Notes: a model not told the origin generated them from the letters alone. Shown: positions 17,521-26,357, numbered from the stretch's first letter. The stretch: DNA of 64,000 bases from Streptomyces aureoverticillatus (GCF_014649395.1 NZ_BMSY01000010.1:186001-250000); one strand, 5' to 3'. Made by a program: numbers and translations.

Positions 17521-18180
17521 ATGACCCGCGTGATCGCCGGCGTGGCCGGCGGACGCCGCCTCGCCGTCCCGCCGGGGAACAGCACCCGGCCCACCTCGGA
17601 CCGCGCCCGCGAGGGCCTGTTCTCCACCTGGCAGGCGCTCCAGGGCACCCTCGACGGCGCCCGCGTCCTCGACCTGTACGCGGGCTCCGGAGCCGTCGGC
17701 CTGGAGGCCCTGTCCCGCGGCGCCGCGCACGCCCTGCTCGTCGAGGCCGACGCCCGCGCGGCCCGCACCGTCCGCGAGAACATCAAGGCGCTCGGCCTGC
17801 CCGGCGCCGAGGCCAGGGCGGGCAAAGCGGCCCAGATCATCCGCGAGTCAACCCCTACGGCCCCCTATGACCTGGTATTTCTCGACCCCCCCTACGCCGT
17901 CGGCGATGACGATCTTCGAGAGATCCTGCTCACACTCCGCTCGGGAGGCTGGCTCACGGACGACGCGCTCGTCACCGTTGAACGCAGTACGAGAGGCGGA
18001 GAATTCGGCTGGCCGGACGGCTTCGAGGGGCTGAGGTCCCGTCGCTACGGCGAAGGCACGTTTTGGTACGGTCGCGCCGCCTCTTCGTACAAAGAGCCGG
18101 AAAGCTCGGCGTACGAAGAACGCGACAGCTCTTCGGACGAAGAGTACGAACAGCACGAAGAGCACGAGATCGCGCCATGA
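17521..18180 (+). CDS. rsmD: 16S rRNA (guanine(966)-N2)-methyltransferase
   Basis: A 219-residue SAM-dependent methyltransferase acting on assembled 30[13 protein letters not shown] and [14 protein letters not shown] open the protein; the SAM loop is [18 protein letters not shown] (51-68) and the catalytic tetrapeptide is DPPY (122-125). Typical RsmD ends near residue 185. Here a 30-residue acidic tail ([19 protein letters not shown], then [10 protein letters not shown]) has been added, and its DNA shows TACGAAGA-type repetition. The ATG start is 6-7 nt after CAAAGGA. The stop overlaps a possible coaD ATG, pairing the two genes as in most actinobacteria. Confidence 0.94.
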   Translation: MTRVIAGVAGGRRLAVPPGNSTRPTSDRAREGLFSTWQALQGTLDGARVLDLYAGSGAVGLEALSRGAAHALLVEADARAARTVRENIKALGLPGAEARAGKAAQIIRESTPTAPYDLVFLDPPYAVGDDDLREILLTLRSGGWLTDDALVTVERSTRGGEFGWPDGFEGLRSRRYGEGTFWYGRAASSYKEPESSAYEERDSSSDEEYEQHEEHEIAP

Positions 18181-18206
18181 CCCGACCGGAGAGCGAGGGA
18201 CTTCCG

Positions 18207-18686
18207 TTGCGCCGCGCCGTCTGTCCGGGGTCATTCGACCCCATCACCAATGGACACCTCGACATCATCGCCCGCGCCTCCAAGCTGTACGACGTCGTGC
18301 ACGTCGCGGTGATGATCAACAAGTCCAAGAAGGGCCTGTTCGAGATCGAGGAGCGGATCGAGTTGATCCGCCAGGTCACCACCGAGTTCGGCAACGTGGA
18401 AGTCGAGTCGTTCCAGGGCCTGTTGGTCGACTTCTGCAAGGAGCGCGACATTCCGGCCATCGTCAAGGGCCTGCGCGCCGTCAGCGACTTCGACTACGAA
18501 CTGCAGATGGCTCAGATGAACAACGGCCTCTCGGGCGTCGAGACCCTGTTCGTGCCCACCAACCCCACCTACAGCTTCCTGTCCTCCTCGCTGGTCAAGG
18601 AGGTCGCGACCTGGGGTGGCGACATCGCGCACCTGGTTCCCCCGGTCGTGCTCGAAGCCCTCAACAAGCGCCTCGCGAAGGGCTGA
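18207..18686 (+). CDS. coaD: Pantetheine-phosphate adenylyltransferase
   Basis: A 159-residue enzyme adenylating 4'-phosphopantetheine to dephospho-CoA. [14 protein letters not shown] (residues 7-20) contains the T/HxGH nucleotidyltransferase motif; [18 protein letters not shown] and [13 protein letters not shown] are the family's ligand-binding and ISSxxxK-like segments. TTG 18207 gives the standard length and has GAGGGA 6 nt upstream. The alternative ATG at 18177 overlaps the rsmD stop and would add ten residues absent from the fold. Confidence 0.93.
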   Translation: MRRAVCPGSFDPITNGHLDIIARASKLYDVVHVAVMINKSKKGLFEIEERIELIRQVTTEFGNVEVESFQGLLVDFCKERDIPAIVKGLRAVSDFDYELQMAQMNNGLSGVETLFVPTNPTYSFLSSSLVKEVATWGGDIAHLVPPVVLEALNKRLAKG

Positions 18687-18745
18687 GCGGGGCTACAGTC
18701 GTCCCGTCCGTCTCCCAACAAGCTGTAGAGAGTGGCGAGCCCGCG

Positions 18746-19879
18746 GTGGACGTGCAGAAGAAGATCGACCAGATCGTCGAGACGGTCGGCAGCGCCAAGT
18801 CCATGCCCATGTCCGCCTCGTGCGTGGTCAACCGCGCCGAGCTGCTGGCCCTGCTCGAAGAGGTGCGCCAGGCCCTGCCGGGCTCGCTCGCCCAGGCCCA
18901 GGAGCTGATCGGCGGCCGGGAGCAGATGGTCGAGCAGGCCCGCCAGGAGGCCGAGCGGATCATCGAGGGCGCGCACGCCGAGCGCGGCTCGCTGATCTCC
19001 GACACGGAGGTCGCGCGCCGCTCCCAGGCCGAGGCGGACCGCATCCTCGCCGAGGCCCGCAAGGAGGCCGCCGAGGTCCGCGCCGAGGCCGACGACTACG
19101 TGGACAGCAAGCTCGCCAACTTCGAGGTCGTCCTCACCAAGACCCTCGGCTCGGTCGGCCGAGGCCGCGAGAAGCTCCTCGGCACCGGCCCCGGCGTCGA
19201 CGAGCAGGGGTACGAGGACGAGGACGCCCCCGAGCGCAGCCACGACCCGGAGACCCTGCGCCGCAACGCCGACGCCTACGTGGACGTGAAGCTCGGCGCC
19301 TTCGAGGCCGTGCTCGCCAAGACCCTGGAGGCCGTCGGCCGCGGCCGCCAGACCCTGCACGGCCGCGCCCCCGCCGACGAACTGAGCGAGCTGGGCGCGC
19401 ACACCAAGGGACACACCTCGGACGCGGACTACCTCGCGGACCTCGCCGAGGCCCCCGAGCCCCCGCGGCCGGCGACCACCCCGCCGATCCCCGCCCAGCA
19501 GCCGTACACACCCCCGCGCCCGCAGACCGAACCGGACCCGTACGCGTACCAGCAGCAGGACCAGTACGGACAGGGCACCCAGGACCCCTACGCCCAGGGC
19601 GCGGACCCGTACGGCGGCCACGCGTCGTACGGCCAGCCTGATCCGTACGCCTATCAGCAGCCCTACGGCCAGCAGGATCCGTACGCGTACCAGCAGGACC
19701 CCTACGCGTACCAGCAGCAGGGCTACGACCCGAACCAGCCGCAGGCCCCCCAGCAGGAGCCGCAGCAGCAGGGCTACGGCCAGCAGGGCCCCGCGCCCGC
19801 CGTGCTCGACGAGACCAGCCTCTTCGACACCCAGATGATCAGCGCGGAGCAGCTGCGGCAGTACGAGCAGGGGCGCTGA
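18746..19879 (+). CDS. DivIVA/ATP-synthase-b-like coiled-coil protein with Gln/Tyr/Pro-rich tail
   Basis: 377 residues. The N-terminal 45 residues resemble the start of actinobacterial 'cell division initiation' proteins. Residues 55-110 form a strong Ala/Glu/Arg coiled coil (QARQEAERIIEGAHAER, SQAEADRILAEARKEAAEV). A 30-residue block is duplicated: DDYVDSKLANFEVVLTKTLG with GRGREKLLG, and DAYVDVKLGAFEAVLAKTLE with GRGRQTLHG. Residues 240-350 are disordered with many DPYAYQQ repeats, ending in TSLFDTQMISAEQLRQYEQG. It is GTG-initiated and lies between coaD and yceD. A polar-growth or cytoskeletal role is plausible by family resemblance but unproven. Confidence 0.8.
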   Translation: MDVQKKIDQIVETVGSAKSMPMSASCVVNRAELLALLEEVRQALPGSLAQAQELIGGREQMVEQARQEAERIIEGAHAERGSLISDTEVARRSQAEADRILAEARKEAAEVRAEADDYVDSKLANFEVVLTKTLGSVGRGREKLLGTGPGVDEQGYEDEDAPERSHDPETLRRNADAYVDVKLGAFEAVLAKTLEAVGRGRQTLHGRAPADELSELGAHTKGHTSDADYLADLAEAPEPPRPATTPPIPAQQPYTPPRPQTEPDPYAYQQQDQYGQGTQDPYAQGADPYGGHASYGQPDPYAYQQPYGQQDPYAYQQDPYAYQQQGYDPNQPQAPQQEPQQQGYGQQGPAPAVLDETSLFDTQMISAEQLRQYEQGR

Positions 19880-19898
19880 GTACGGGGTACGGGGCCGA

Positions 19899-19928
19899 TT
19901 GGGCCGTGAGCGAAAGGTCCAGTATCCT
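19899..19928 (+). promoter_or_regulatory. Promoter of the yceD-rpmF-rnc block
   Basis: TTGGGC (19899-19904), 18-bp spacer and TATCCT (19923-19928) make the best vegetative promoter in this gap. The transcript would start near 19935, leaving a GC-rich leader of about 75-110 nt before yceD. Confidence 0.6.
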
Positions 19929-20008
19929 GGCTCTTCGGTCGCGCGTATGTCCGCGATCCGGGCTGCCCGCTCCAACCGCACATCCGCGGCATCGGCGCGG
20001 CGGTCCGC

Positions 20009-20698
20009 TTGCCAAACTCCCAGGATTCGAAAGCAGGAAAAACCCTGAGCACGCGCCTCGACCACCGGAACCCGCTTGTGTTCGACACACACGAGCTGGG
20101 TCGGCGTCCTGGTGCCATGCAGCGGGTGGCCCGCACCATCGACGCCCCCGGTTCGCCGGCTCCGTTCGGCGTCGAAGGGGTCATCGGAGTGCCGGAAGGC
20201 GCCCCGGTCGAGCTGGAGATCCGGCTGGAGTCGGTCATGGAAGGGGTGCTTGTCACAGGCACCGCCCGTGCATCGGCCAAGGGGGAGTGCGTAAGGTGTC
20301 TGGAGCCGATCGAGCTCGCGCTCGAAGCGGATTTCCAGGAGATGTTCTCGTACCCTGACGCCGACGACCGGAGCCGCCCAGCGGAACCGGCCGACGACGC
20401 CGAGGAAGATGAGGACAGGCTCTTCCTCGAGGACGGCATGTTCGACCTCGAGCCGGTGCTGCGTGATGCGGTGGTGCTCGCACTGCCGATGCAGCCGGTG
20501 TGCCAGGAAGACTGTCAGGGCCTGTGCTCCGAGTGCGGAGTGCGGCTCGCGGACGACCCGGACCACCACCATGACGCCGTCGACATTCGTTGGGCGGCAC
20601 TGCAAGGACTCGCTGGCACCATCCAGGACGGCGAGAAGGACGAGATGAGCGGCGGCGCGCCTCGATCAGCGCACGTCGACGAGAAGCAGGAGAAGTAG
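20009..20698 (+). CDS. YceD family protein (DUF177)
   Basis: A protein of about 220 residues, conserved upstream of rpmF across bacteria and implicated in 23S rRNA metabolism. [20 protein letters not shown] opens the conserved part; the cysteine motifs CVRCLEP and [13 protein letters not shown] are the family's probable metal site. An acidic loop ([17 protein letters not shown]) divides them. The start is uncertain. TTG 20009 is the only ordinary start covering the conserved N-terminus but has no ribosome site. A CTG at 20045 (LSTRLDHRN) has GCAGGA 6 nt upstream and is the better biological candidate. Two nt separate its stop from rpmF. Confidence 0.86.
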   Translation: MPNSQDSKAGKTLSTRLDHRNPLVFDTHELGRRPGAMQRVARTIDAPGSPAPFGVEGVIGVPEGAPVELEIRLESVMEGVLVTGTARASAKGECVRCLEPIELALEADFQEMFSYPDADDRSRPAEPADDAEEDEDRLFLEDGMFDLEPVLRDAVVLALPMQPVCQEDCQGLCSECGVRLADDPDHHHDAVDIRWAALQGLAGTIQDGEKDEMSGGAPRSAHVDEKQEK

Positions 20699-20700
20699 CC

Positions 20701-20874
20701 GTGGCTGTTCCGAAGCGGAAGATGTCGCGCAGCAACACGCGCCACCGCCGGTCGCAGTGGAAGGCTGCGGTCCCCACCCTGGTTGCGTGCGAGCGCTGCC
20801 ACGAGCCCAAGCTGCAGCACATCGCGTGCCCCGCTTGCGGCACCTACAACAAGCGCCAGGTCCTCGAGGTCTGA
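20701..20874 (+). CDS. rpmF: 50S ribosomal protein L32, zinc-binding form
   Basis: 57-residue L32: [21 protein letters not shown], then the zinc ribbon CERC (residues 30-33) and CPAC (43-46). GTG 20701 has AGGAG 8 nt upstream, inside the 3' end of yceD. It is co-transcribed with yceD and rnc, as in many bacteria. Confidence 0.97.
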   Translation: MAVPKRKMSRSNTRHRRSQWKAAVPTLVACERCHEPKLQHIACPACGTYNKRQVLEV

Positions 20875-20893
20875 GCGGCTGGTGAGAGGCGCT

Positions 20894-21721
20894 GTGTCTA
20901 GCCCGAAGAAGGCGGAAGACGCCAAGATGGCAGACAGCAACAACGCGGCCTCGTCCCACACGCTTCTGGAAGGGCGGCTCGGGTATCAGCTCGAGTCCGC
21001 CCTTCTGGTGCGCGCGCTCACCCACCGTTCGTACGCGTACGAGAACGGCGGCCTGCCCACGAACGAGCGGCTGGAGTTCCTCGGGGACTCCGTGCTCGGC
21101 CTCGTGGTCACGGACACGCTGTACCGCACCCACCCCGACCTGCCCGAAGGCCAACTGGCCAAGCTGCGGGCCGCGGTGGTCAACTCGCGTGCGCTTGCGG
21201 AGGTGGGCCGCGGGCTCGACCTCGGCTCCTTCATCCGGCTCGGCCGGGGCGAAGAGGGCACGGGCGGCCGGGACAAGGCGTCCATCCTCGCCGACACCCT
21301 GGAAGCGGTGATCGGCGCGGTCTATCTGGACCGGGGTCTGGAAGCGGCGAGCGAGCTGGTGCACCGGCTCTTCGACCCGCTCATCGAGAAGTCCTCGAAC
21401 CTCGGCGCGGGCCTGGACTGGAAGACCAGCCTCCAGGAGCTCACCGCGACGGAGAACCTCGGCGTGCCCGAGTACCTCGTCACGGAGAGCGGCCCGGACC
21501 ACGAGAAGACCTTTACTGCTGCCGCCCGCGTCGGAGGCGTCTCGTACGGCACCGGCACCGGCCGCAGCAAGAAGGAAGCGGAGCAGCAGGCCGCGGAGTC
21601 CGCCTGGCGGGCCATCCGCTCCGCGGCGGACGAGCGGGCCGAGGCGGCGGCTGCCGCTGCGGTTTCTGAGGCCGAGGGTGCCCCTGAGGTTCCCCCTGCC
21701 CCGGATGCCGCGTCTGCCTGA
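20894..21721 (+). CDS. rnc: Ribonuclease III (AbsB type)
   Basis: 275-residue double-strand-specific RNase. The catalytic domain contains the signature [16 protein letters not shown] and the second metal site [20 protein letters not shown]. The C-terminal dsRNA-binding domain runs from [11 protein letters not shown] through [16 protein letters not shown], followed by an Ala/Glu-rich tail. In Streptomyces this gene is absB; loss impairs antibiotic production globally. GTG 20894 with GAGAGG upstream is preferred, but GTG 20882 and ATG 20927 remain possible since the first 25 residues are not conserved. Confidence 0.96.
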   Translation: MSSPKKAEDAKMADSNNAASSHTLLEGRLGYQLESALLVRALTHRSYAYENGGLPTNERLEFLGDSVLGLVVTDTLYRTHPDLPEGQLAKLRAAVVNSRALAEVGRGLDLGSFIRLGRGEEGTGGRDKASILADTLEAVIGAVYLDRGLEAASELVHRLFDPLIEKSSNLGAGLDWKTSLQELTATENLGVPEYLVTESGPDHEKTFTAAARVGGVSYGTGTGRSKKEAEQQAAESAWRAIRSAADERAEAAAAAAVSEAEGAPEVPPAPDAASA

Positions 21722-21895
21722 CGGCACGTTTTCCTGGGCGCCCGTCGCGGTCGGTTCTTTCGGCTGCGGCGGGTGCCCTGGTTTCTCCTTCCGCCGCTTC
21801 GCGGCGGAGTTCCCCCACCCGCCCGCCCTTTACCGGCCTGGCGGCCTCGTCCCCGATCGCCGGACGGGCTTTTTCCCAGGTCCCCCGGAGGAGAC

Positions 21896-22768
21896 ATGCC
21901 CGAGCTGCCCGAGGTCGAAGTGGTGCGGCGAGGGCTGGAGCGGTGGGTGGCCCACCGGACCGTCGCCGACGTGCAGGTGCTGCACCCGCGCGCCGTCCGG
22001 CGTCACCTCGCGGGTGCCGACGACTTCGCGCACCGGCTCAAGGGCCACGCCTTCGGTGCGCCCATGCGCCGCGGCAAGTACCTGTGGCTGCCGTTGGCGG
22101 ACAGCGGCATGTCCGTCCTCGCGCATCTGGGCATGAGCGGTCAGCTGCTGGTCAAGACCCGACAGGCACCGGACGAGAAGCACTTGAGGATCCGGGTGCG
22201 CTTCGAGGACGCGGCCGGCGAGGCCGCGCCCGGCACCGAGCTGCGCTTCGTCGACCAGCGGACCTTCGGCGGGCTCTCGCTGCACGAGAACACCCCGGAC
22301 GGCCTGCCGGACGTCATCGCGCACATCGCCCGCGACCCGCTCGACCCGCTCTTCGACGACGAGGCCTTCCACCAGGCCCTGCGCCGCAGCCGCACCACCA
22401 TCAAGCGCGCGCTGCTCAACCAGTCCCTCATCAGCGGCGTCGGCAACATCTACGCCGACGAGGCGCTGTGGCGCGCCCGGCTGCACTACGAGCGCCCCAC
22501 CGCCACCTTCACTCGCCCCCGTACGACCCAACTCCTCGGCCACGTACGGGACGTGATGAACGCCGCCCTGTCCGTCGGCGGCACCAGCTTCGACAGCCTC
22601 TACGTCAACGTGAACGGCGAGTCGGGCTACTTCGACCGGTCCCTCGACGCCTACGGGCGCGAGGACGAGCCCTGCCGACGCTGCGGCACACCGATGCGGC
22701 GGCGCCCCTGGATGAACCGCTCCAGCTACTTTTGCCCGCGCTGTCAGCGCCCGCCGAGGCTGTCGTAA
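21896..22768 (+). CDS. mutM: Formamidopyrimidine-DNA glycosylase (Fpg/MutM)
   Basis: A 290-residue base-excision-repair enzyme removing 8-oxoguanine. The N-terminal [14 protein letters not shown] supplies the catalytic proline (residue 2 after Met removal) and the glutamate. H2TH region: [17 protein letters not shown]. The C-terminal zinc finger reads CRRCGTPM...YFCPRCQ (four Cys). ATG 21896 has GGAGGAG 6 nt upstream. The preceding 174 nt contain hairpin-rich REP-like sequence (for example CCGCCG-CTTCG-CGGCGG near 21795). The 3' end overlaps the convergent HxlR gene by 25 bp. Confidence 0.97.
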   Translation: MPELPEVEVVRRGLERWVAHRTVADVQVLHPRAVRRHLAGADDFAHRLKGHAFGAPMRRGKYLWLPLADSGMSVLAHLGMSGQLLVKTRQAPDEKHLRIRVRFEDAAGEAAPGTELRFVDQRTFGGLSLHENTPDGLPDVIAHIARDPLDPLFDDEAFHQALRRSRTTIKRALLNQSLISGVGNIYADEALWRARLHYERPTATFTRPRTTQLLGHVRDVMNAALSVGGTSFDSLYVNVNGESGYFDRSLDAYGREDEPCRRCGTPMRRRPWMNRSSYFCPRCQRPPRLS

Positions 22769-23154
22769 CGCTCCTGGGCTGCCCGCACGTCGTCCTGGCG
22801 GCTCTCCACGAAGTGGATGAGGGACAGCAGGCGCTCGGCGATCTGCTGTCCCAGCGGGGTGAGGCGGTAGTCCACGCGCGGCGGATTGGTCGGCTGCGCG
22901 TCACGGTGCACCAGGCCGTCGCGCTCCAGCGCGTGCAGCGTCTGCGACAGCATCTTCTCGCTCACACCGTCGACCCGACGCCGCAGCTCGTTGAACCGAA
23001 ACGTGCCGTCGTGCAGCGCCCCGAGCGTCAGCGCGCCCCAGCGCCCGGTGACGTGCTCCAGCGTGGACCGCGACGGGCAGCTGCGCGCGAACACGTTGTA
23101 CGCCAGCTCCGCCTCGGCTTCGGAGGCGTTCTCGGTGCGTGCGAGGGAGTCCAT
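22744..23154 (-). CDS. HxlR-family transcriptional regulator
   Basis: A 136-residue winged-helix repressor. [19 protein letters not shown] carries the single N-terminal Cys characteristic of redox/electrophile-sensing HxlR proteins such as YodB and HypR, followed by [26 protein letters not shown], the recognition helix and wing. It is divergently transcribed from a flavodoxin-like quinone oxidoreductase, a classic pairing for quinone/diamide response. ATG 23154 has a -10-like TACGCT 6 nt upstream and no ribosome site, so it is probably leaderless. Confidence 0.93.
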   Translation of the reverse strand: MDSLARTENASEAEAELAYNVFARSCPSRSTLEHVTGRWGALTLGALHDGTFRFNELRRRVDGVSEKMLSQTLHALERDGLVHRDAQPTNPPRVDYRLTPLGQQIAERLLSLIHFVESRQDDVRAAQERYDSLGGR

Positions 23155-23160
23155 GAAGAC

Positions 23161-23166
23161 AGCGTA
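23161..23166 (-). promoter_or_regulatory. -10 element of hxlR-type gene (leaderless)
   Basis: TACGCT on the minus strand ends 6 nt before the ATG. The -35 region (about 23183-23189) is only a weak match. The expected start of transcription coincides with the initiation codon. Confidence 0.5.
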
Positions 23167-23193
23167 CTCGCCCGCAGCGCTAACTGACGGGTT

Positions 23194-23214
23194 GCACTAA
23201 CTAGAAGTTAGTGC
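23194..23214. promoter_or_regulatory. Perfect palindromic operator of the HxlR regulator
   Basis: GCACTAACT-AGA-AGTTAGTGC, a 9+3+9 perfect inverted repeat in the divergent intergenic region. A related half-site TAACTGAC lies at 23181-23188. The size, AT-rich core and location fit HxlR/YodB-type operators controlling both divergent genes. Confidence 0.8.
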
Positions 23215-23354
23215 TTTCCTTTCGTCATCGCCGAGCGCTCGCCGAGCGATCAGCGAGATTGCCGGGCAAGCGCCGCGCGCCGGTCCAGCCGGTCGCCCGG
23301 CCGGTCACCCAGCCGGTTTTCTGCCGCCCCCGTCCCCCAAGGAGTACGTCCGCC

Positions 23355-23945
23355 ATGTCCAGCCCCGTCGTCGCCATCGCCTACCACTCCGGATTCGGCC
23401 ACACCTCCGTCGTCGCGGAAGCCGTCCGCGCCGGTGCCGAGGAAGCCGGTGCCGACACCCACCTGATCAAGGTCGACGAGATCACCGAAGCCGAGTGGGA
23501 GCTGCTCGACGCGGCGGACGCCATCGTCTTCGGCTCGCCCACCTACATGGGCACCGCCTCGGGCGCCTTCCACGTCTTCGCGGAGGCCACGTCGAAGCGC
23601 TGGTTCACCCGCGCCTGGCAGGACAAGATCGCCGCGGGCTTCACCAACTCCGCGTCCAAGAGCGGCGACAAGCTGCACACCCTGCAGTACTTCCAGACGC
23701 TCGCCGCGCAGCAGGGCATGCACTGGGTCAGCCTCGGGCTGCTCCCCGGCTGGAACTCCACCGCGGGCTCCGAGAACGACCTCAACCGCCTCGGCTTCTT
23801 CTCCGGCGCCGCCGCCCAGACCAACTCCGACGAGGGCCCGGAGGCCGTGCACAAGGCGGACATCGCCACGGCCGAACACCTCGGCCGCCGCGTCACCGAG
23901 ACCGCGCGGGTCGTCGCGGCGGGCCGGGCCGCCCTCGCGGCCTGA
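23355..23945 (+). CDS. Flavodoxin-fold NAD(P)H-dependent (quinone) oxidoreductase, WrbA-like
   Basis: A 196-residue cytosolic flavoprotein. VVAIAYHSGFGHTSVVAEAV (residues 5-24) is the FMN phosphate-binding loop; AIVFGSPTYMGTASGAFHVF is the second FMN-binding strand of the NADPH-dependent FMN reductase/WrbA group. LLPGWNSTAG is in the third loop. ATG 23355 lies 8 nt after CAAGGAG. Divergence from the HxlR gene around a palindrome suggests induction by quinones or electrophiles and two-electron quinone reduction, which is inference from context. Confidence 0.9.
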   Translation: MSSPVVAIAYHSGFGHTSVVAEAVRAGAEEAGADTHLIKVDEITEAEWELLDAADAIVFGSPTYMGTASGAFHVFAEATSKRWFTRAWQDKIAAGFTNSASKSGDKLHTLQYFQTLAAQQGMHWVSLGLLPGWNSTAGSENDLNRLGFFSGAAAQTNSDEGPEAVHKADIATAEHLGRRVTETARVVAAGRAALAA

Positions 23946-23981
23946 GAGCCTGTCCTTGAGCCCCGCCGCCGAGTCAGCGGC

Positions 23982-25169
23982 TCAGAAGCCGAAGTCCTGC
24001 GTCCACCACGGGCCGCCCGGCGCGAAGTGCGCGCCGACGCCCAGGGTCTGGTAGTCGCAGTTGAGGATGTTCGCGCGGTGGCCGGGGCTGTTCATCCAGG
24101 CGTCCATGACGGACTGGGCGTTGGCCTGGCCGCGGGCGATGTTCTCGCCGCCCAGGTCGGTGATGCCGACCTTCTCGGCGCGGGCCCACGGCGTCGCGCC
24201 GTCCGGGTCGGTGTGCGCGAAGAAGCCGCGCTCGGCCATGTCGGCGCTGAAGTCCCCGGCCAGCGCGGCGAGTCCGGCGTCGGCGCGCACCGGCCGGCAG
24301 CCGGCCTTGGCCCGCTCCTGGTTGACCAGCGCGAGCACCTCGGCCTCGGCCGCGCTCTCGTCGGACGCGGGCTGCTCGGCGGGCGGCTGCGGCTTCGGCT
24401 GCTGGGACTCCGTACGACTCGGGCCGGGCGTCGGCTTCTCCTTGTCGGCGCCCTTGTCCCCCTTGTCGGCGTTCCGGGAGTTCCCCGGGTTCCCGTCGCG
24501 CTCGTCCTTGCTGTCCTTGCTGTCCTTGCCGGCCTTGTCGCCGGTGTCGGGCTGCGGCTTCGGCGGCGTGGCCGAGGGCTTGTCGGACGGCTTCGCCGAG
24601 GGCTTGCCGCTCGACTCGGAGGGCGTCGGGGCCGGGGCGTCGGCGCGGCCGGTGCCGCGGCTGGGCGTGGCCTGGCCACGCTCGGCGCTGCCGTCGTCGC
24701 CGCCCTGCACGTCGAGCCCCGACGGGGAGCTGGCCGAGCGGATGGAGCCGGGGTCGTCGCCACCGTCCAGCGAGTAGTTGTCACCGCCGGGCACCAGGCC
24801 GGAGGCGACCGCGACGGCGCCCATCGCGACGGCCGCGGACACTCCGAGCAGTCCGGTGCGCACAGGCGCGGAGGCGCGCCGCCTGCGCCGGTGCGACGCC
24901 CCGCGCCGCGGGCTCTCGGACCGGGCGGCGGGAGCGGCGGGAGAGTACCCGTCGTATCCCTCGTACGCATCCGCGGACGCGTCGGCATAGGCGCCGGAAC
25001 CGAGACCGGGATAAGCCTCGGAGTGCTCGGGGTACGCGGAATTCCCGGCGTATGCGGAGTACTCGGAGTCGGAGTACTCGGAGTACGGGGAATACGCGGC
25101 GGAAGTGGGGGAATGATCGGCACGGCCGGTGGCGGCGCGGCCGGCGGCGGAGCGTCGGTGGCGTCCCAT
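23982..25169 (-). CDS. Membrane-anchored CAP/SCP-domain protein
   Basis: 395 residues. Residues 1-90 are cytosolic and disordered with Tyr-Ser repeats (YSEYSDSEYSAYAGNS). An Arg-rich stop (RRRRRA) precedes a transmembrane helix at about 101-122 (TGLLGVSAAVAMGAVAVASG). Residues 125-270 form a Pro/Ser/Lys-rich stalk. The C-terminal 120 residues are a CAP domain: EVLALVNQERAKAGCRPV, FSADMAERGFFAHTDPDG, GENIARG, WMNSPGHRANILN. Two Cys could form a disulfide. Topology is type II, domain outside. CAP domains bind lipids or glycans; no enzymatic role is claimed. ATG 25169. Confidence 0.88.
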   Translation of the reverse strand: MGRHRRSAAGRAATGRADHSPTSAAYSPYSEYSDSEYSAYAGNSAYPEHSEAYPGLGSGAYADASADAYEGYDGYSPAAPAARSESPRRGASHRRRRRASAPVRTGLLGVSAAVAMGAVAVASGLVPGGDNYSLDGGDDPGSIRSASSPSGLDVQGGDDGSAERGQATPSRGTGRADAPAPTPSESSGKPSAKPSDKPSATPPKPQPDTGDKAGKDSKDSKDERDGNPGNSRNADKGDKGADKEKPTPGPSRTESQQPKPQPPAEQPASDESAAEAEVLALVNQERAKAGCRPVRADAGLAALAGDFSADMAERGFFAHTDPDGATPWARAEKVGITDLGGENIARGQANAQSVMDAWMNSPGHRANILNCDYQTLGVGAHFAPGGPWWTQDFGF

Positions 25170-25317
25170 CTTCTGGCCTTTCGTCCTGACGCCCGGTGTT
25201 CGGCCCCGGCGTCGTCCTGACGGTCAACGTGACTCACCCATACGGGTGAGGCTCGTCGAGTCGCGACTGTACGCGATGGCGCAAGGGGGCGAAGTGCTCC
25301 CCGTGCAATTGGCCGGT

Positions 25318-25323
25318 TAGCGT
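25318..25323 (+). promoter_or_regulatory. -10 element of acyP (leaderless)
   Basis: TAGCGT 7 nt before ATG 25331, with no Shine-Dalgarno sequence between. Confidence 0.5.
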
Positions 25324-25330
25324 GCACCCT

Positions 25331-25612
25331 ATGAACGAAGAAGTCCGGCTCACCGCCTGGGTGCGCGGCCGTGTACAGGGCGTGGGTTTCCGCTGGTTCA
25401 CGCGGGCCAAGGCGCTGGAGATCGGAGACGTGAGTGGCTTTGCTCTCAATCTCGACGACGGCCGCGTCCAGGTCGTCGCCGAGGGGCCGCACGCGAGCTG
25501 CCGACAGCTCCTGGACTGGCTGCGCGAGGGCGACACACCCGGCCGCGTCGACGGTGTGACTGAGATCTGGGACACGCCCCGGGGCGGCTACGACTCGTTC
25601 GCGATTCGCTGA
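25331..25612 (+). CDS. acyP: Acylphosphatase
   Basis: A 93-residue enzyme hydrolysing acyl phosphates. [20 protein letters not shown] contains the phosphate-cradle loop and catalytic Arg; [17 protein letters not shown] contains the catalytic Asn. The length and fold are standard. ATG 25331 is preferred over GTG 25322, which would overlap the probable -10 element. It lies upstream of the smc region, as in other streptomycetes. Confidence 0.95.
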   Translation: MNEEVRLTAWVRGRVQGVGFRWFTRAKALEIGDVSGFALNLDDGRVQVVAEGPHASCRQLLDWLREGDTPGRVDGVTEIWDTPRGGYDSFAIR

Positions 25613-26008
25613 CCCGGCACCGCTCCACGGACCCCCGGCCGGTGTGGACGCGTGTGGCTGTGGCACCTGCCCGGGGCAGGAAAGACCTGGTGGTTGCCAA
25701 GAAGCGCTTGCCGTGGCAGGCTCCGCGAGTAAGGATGATCTAGACGCCCCCAGGGCCCCGCCGCCGAGGCAGCGCCGCAGGTTCCACCGCCGCGCGCCCC
25801 CGGGTCGCCCGCCAATACGGGGCGTGATCGTGTTGACCGTCAAACTTTTTGGTGAGACTCTGGAAGCCCCGCGCACCTTAGCTGTTTGGCATGTGAGAAC
25901 GGCCAAGTAACACCCAGCAAGAACTGAAGAGTGCCAAGCACCGCGGGTGCGATTCCCTCACGACCCACACCGATTCGGTCGGTCACTCAGTGTGGAGGAC
26001 CATCCATC
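25613..26008. other. 396-nt spacer/leader upstream of the small coiled-coil gene
   Basis: TTGCCG (25708-25713), 16 bp, TAAGGA (25730-25735) is a plausible promoter. TTGACCGTCAA near 25834 is a short palindrome that could also be a -35. Around 25968-25998 CCACAC pairs with GTGTGG just before the GGAGG of the next gene, with an inner ACCG/CGGT hairpin, so the ribosome site may be masked. An 88-codon frame (25644-25910) is present but only its end (VIVLTVKLFGETLEAPRTLA) looks protein-like; I do not call it a gene. Confidence 0.5.
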
Positions 26009-26212
26009 ATGGCAAAGGCGCTTCTCGGTTACGTCGGCGGCAGCGACCCGCGACTCCTCGCCGAGATGCGACGGCTCCAGCAGCGCGTCCAGGACCTGGA
26101 ATCCGAGCTCGTCAGGATCCAGGCGGAGAACGACGCGCTGGCGGCTGCCGCTTCTCACGACTCGCTCCTCGAGAGCATCGACGTACCCCAGGCGGAGCCT
26201 GCGCTCACCTGA
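26009..26212 (+). CDS. Small coiled-coil protein, function unknown
   Basis: 67 residues. MAKALLGYVGGSDPRLLAEM is followed by a heptad-patterned helix (RRLQQRVQDLESELVRIQAENDAL in two parts) and a short acidic tail. GTGGAGGACC supplies a good ribosome site before ATG 26009. A factor-independent terminator closes the unit. I know this only as a conserved streptomycete hypothetical; the coiled coil suggests dimerisation or partner binding. The long structured leader is unusual for so small a gene. Confidence 0.78.
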   Translation: MAKALLGYVGGSDPRLLAEMRRLQQRVQDLESELVRIQAENDALAAAASHDSLLESIDVPQAEPALT

Positions 26213-26327
26213 CCCACGCACACCCCGAGCCCGGCAACGGACCGTCCTGCCACGAGTGGGCAGGCTTGCCCGTGATAAGCCGCTGAACAGAGAGATCTGC
26301 TTGATCGAATAGATCTGAGAGATCCGC

Positions 26328-26357
26328 AAGGGACGCTTCGGCGTCCCTTCTTTCTTT
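26328..26357 (+). terminator. Rho-independent terminator after the coiled-coil gene
   Basis: AAGGGACGC-TTCG-GCGTCCCTT stem with UUCG tetraloop followed by CTTTCTTT. One of the few terminators here with a real U-tract. Confidence 0.92.

Noticed and set aside
25644-25910. 88-codon ORF before the coiled-coil gene
   Set aside because: First half is Pro/Arg-rich and Cys-rich with no start signal; more likely a leader region.
25930-25990. tRNA-like segment (GGGTGCGATTCCCTC)
   Set aside because: No acceptor or anticodon stem could be drawn around the T-arm-like bases.
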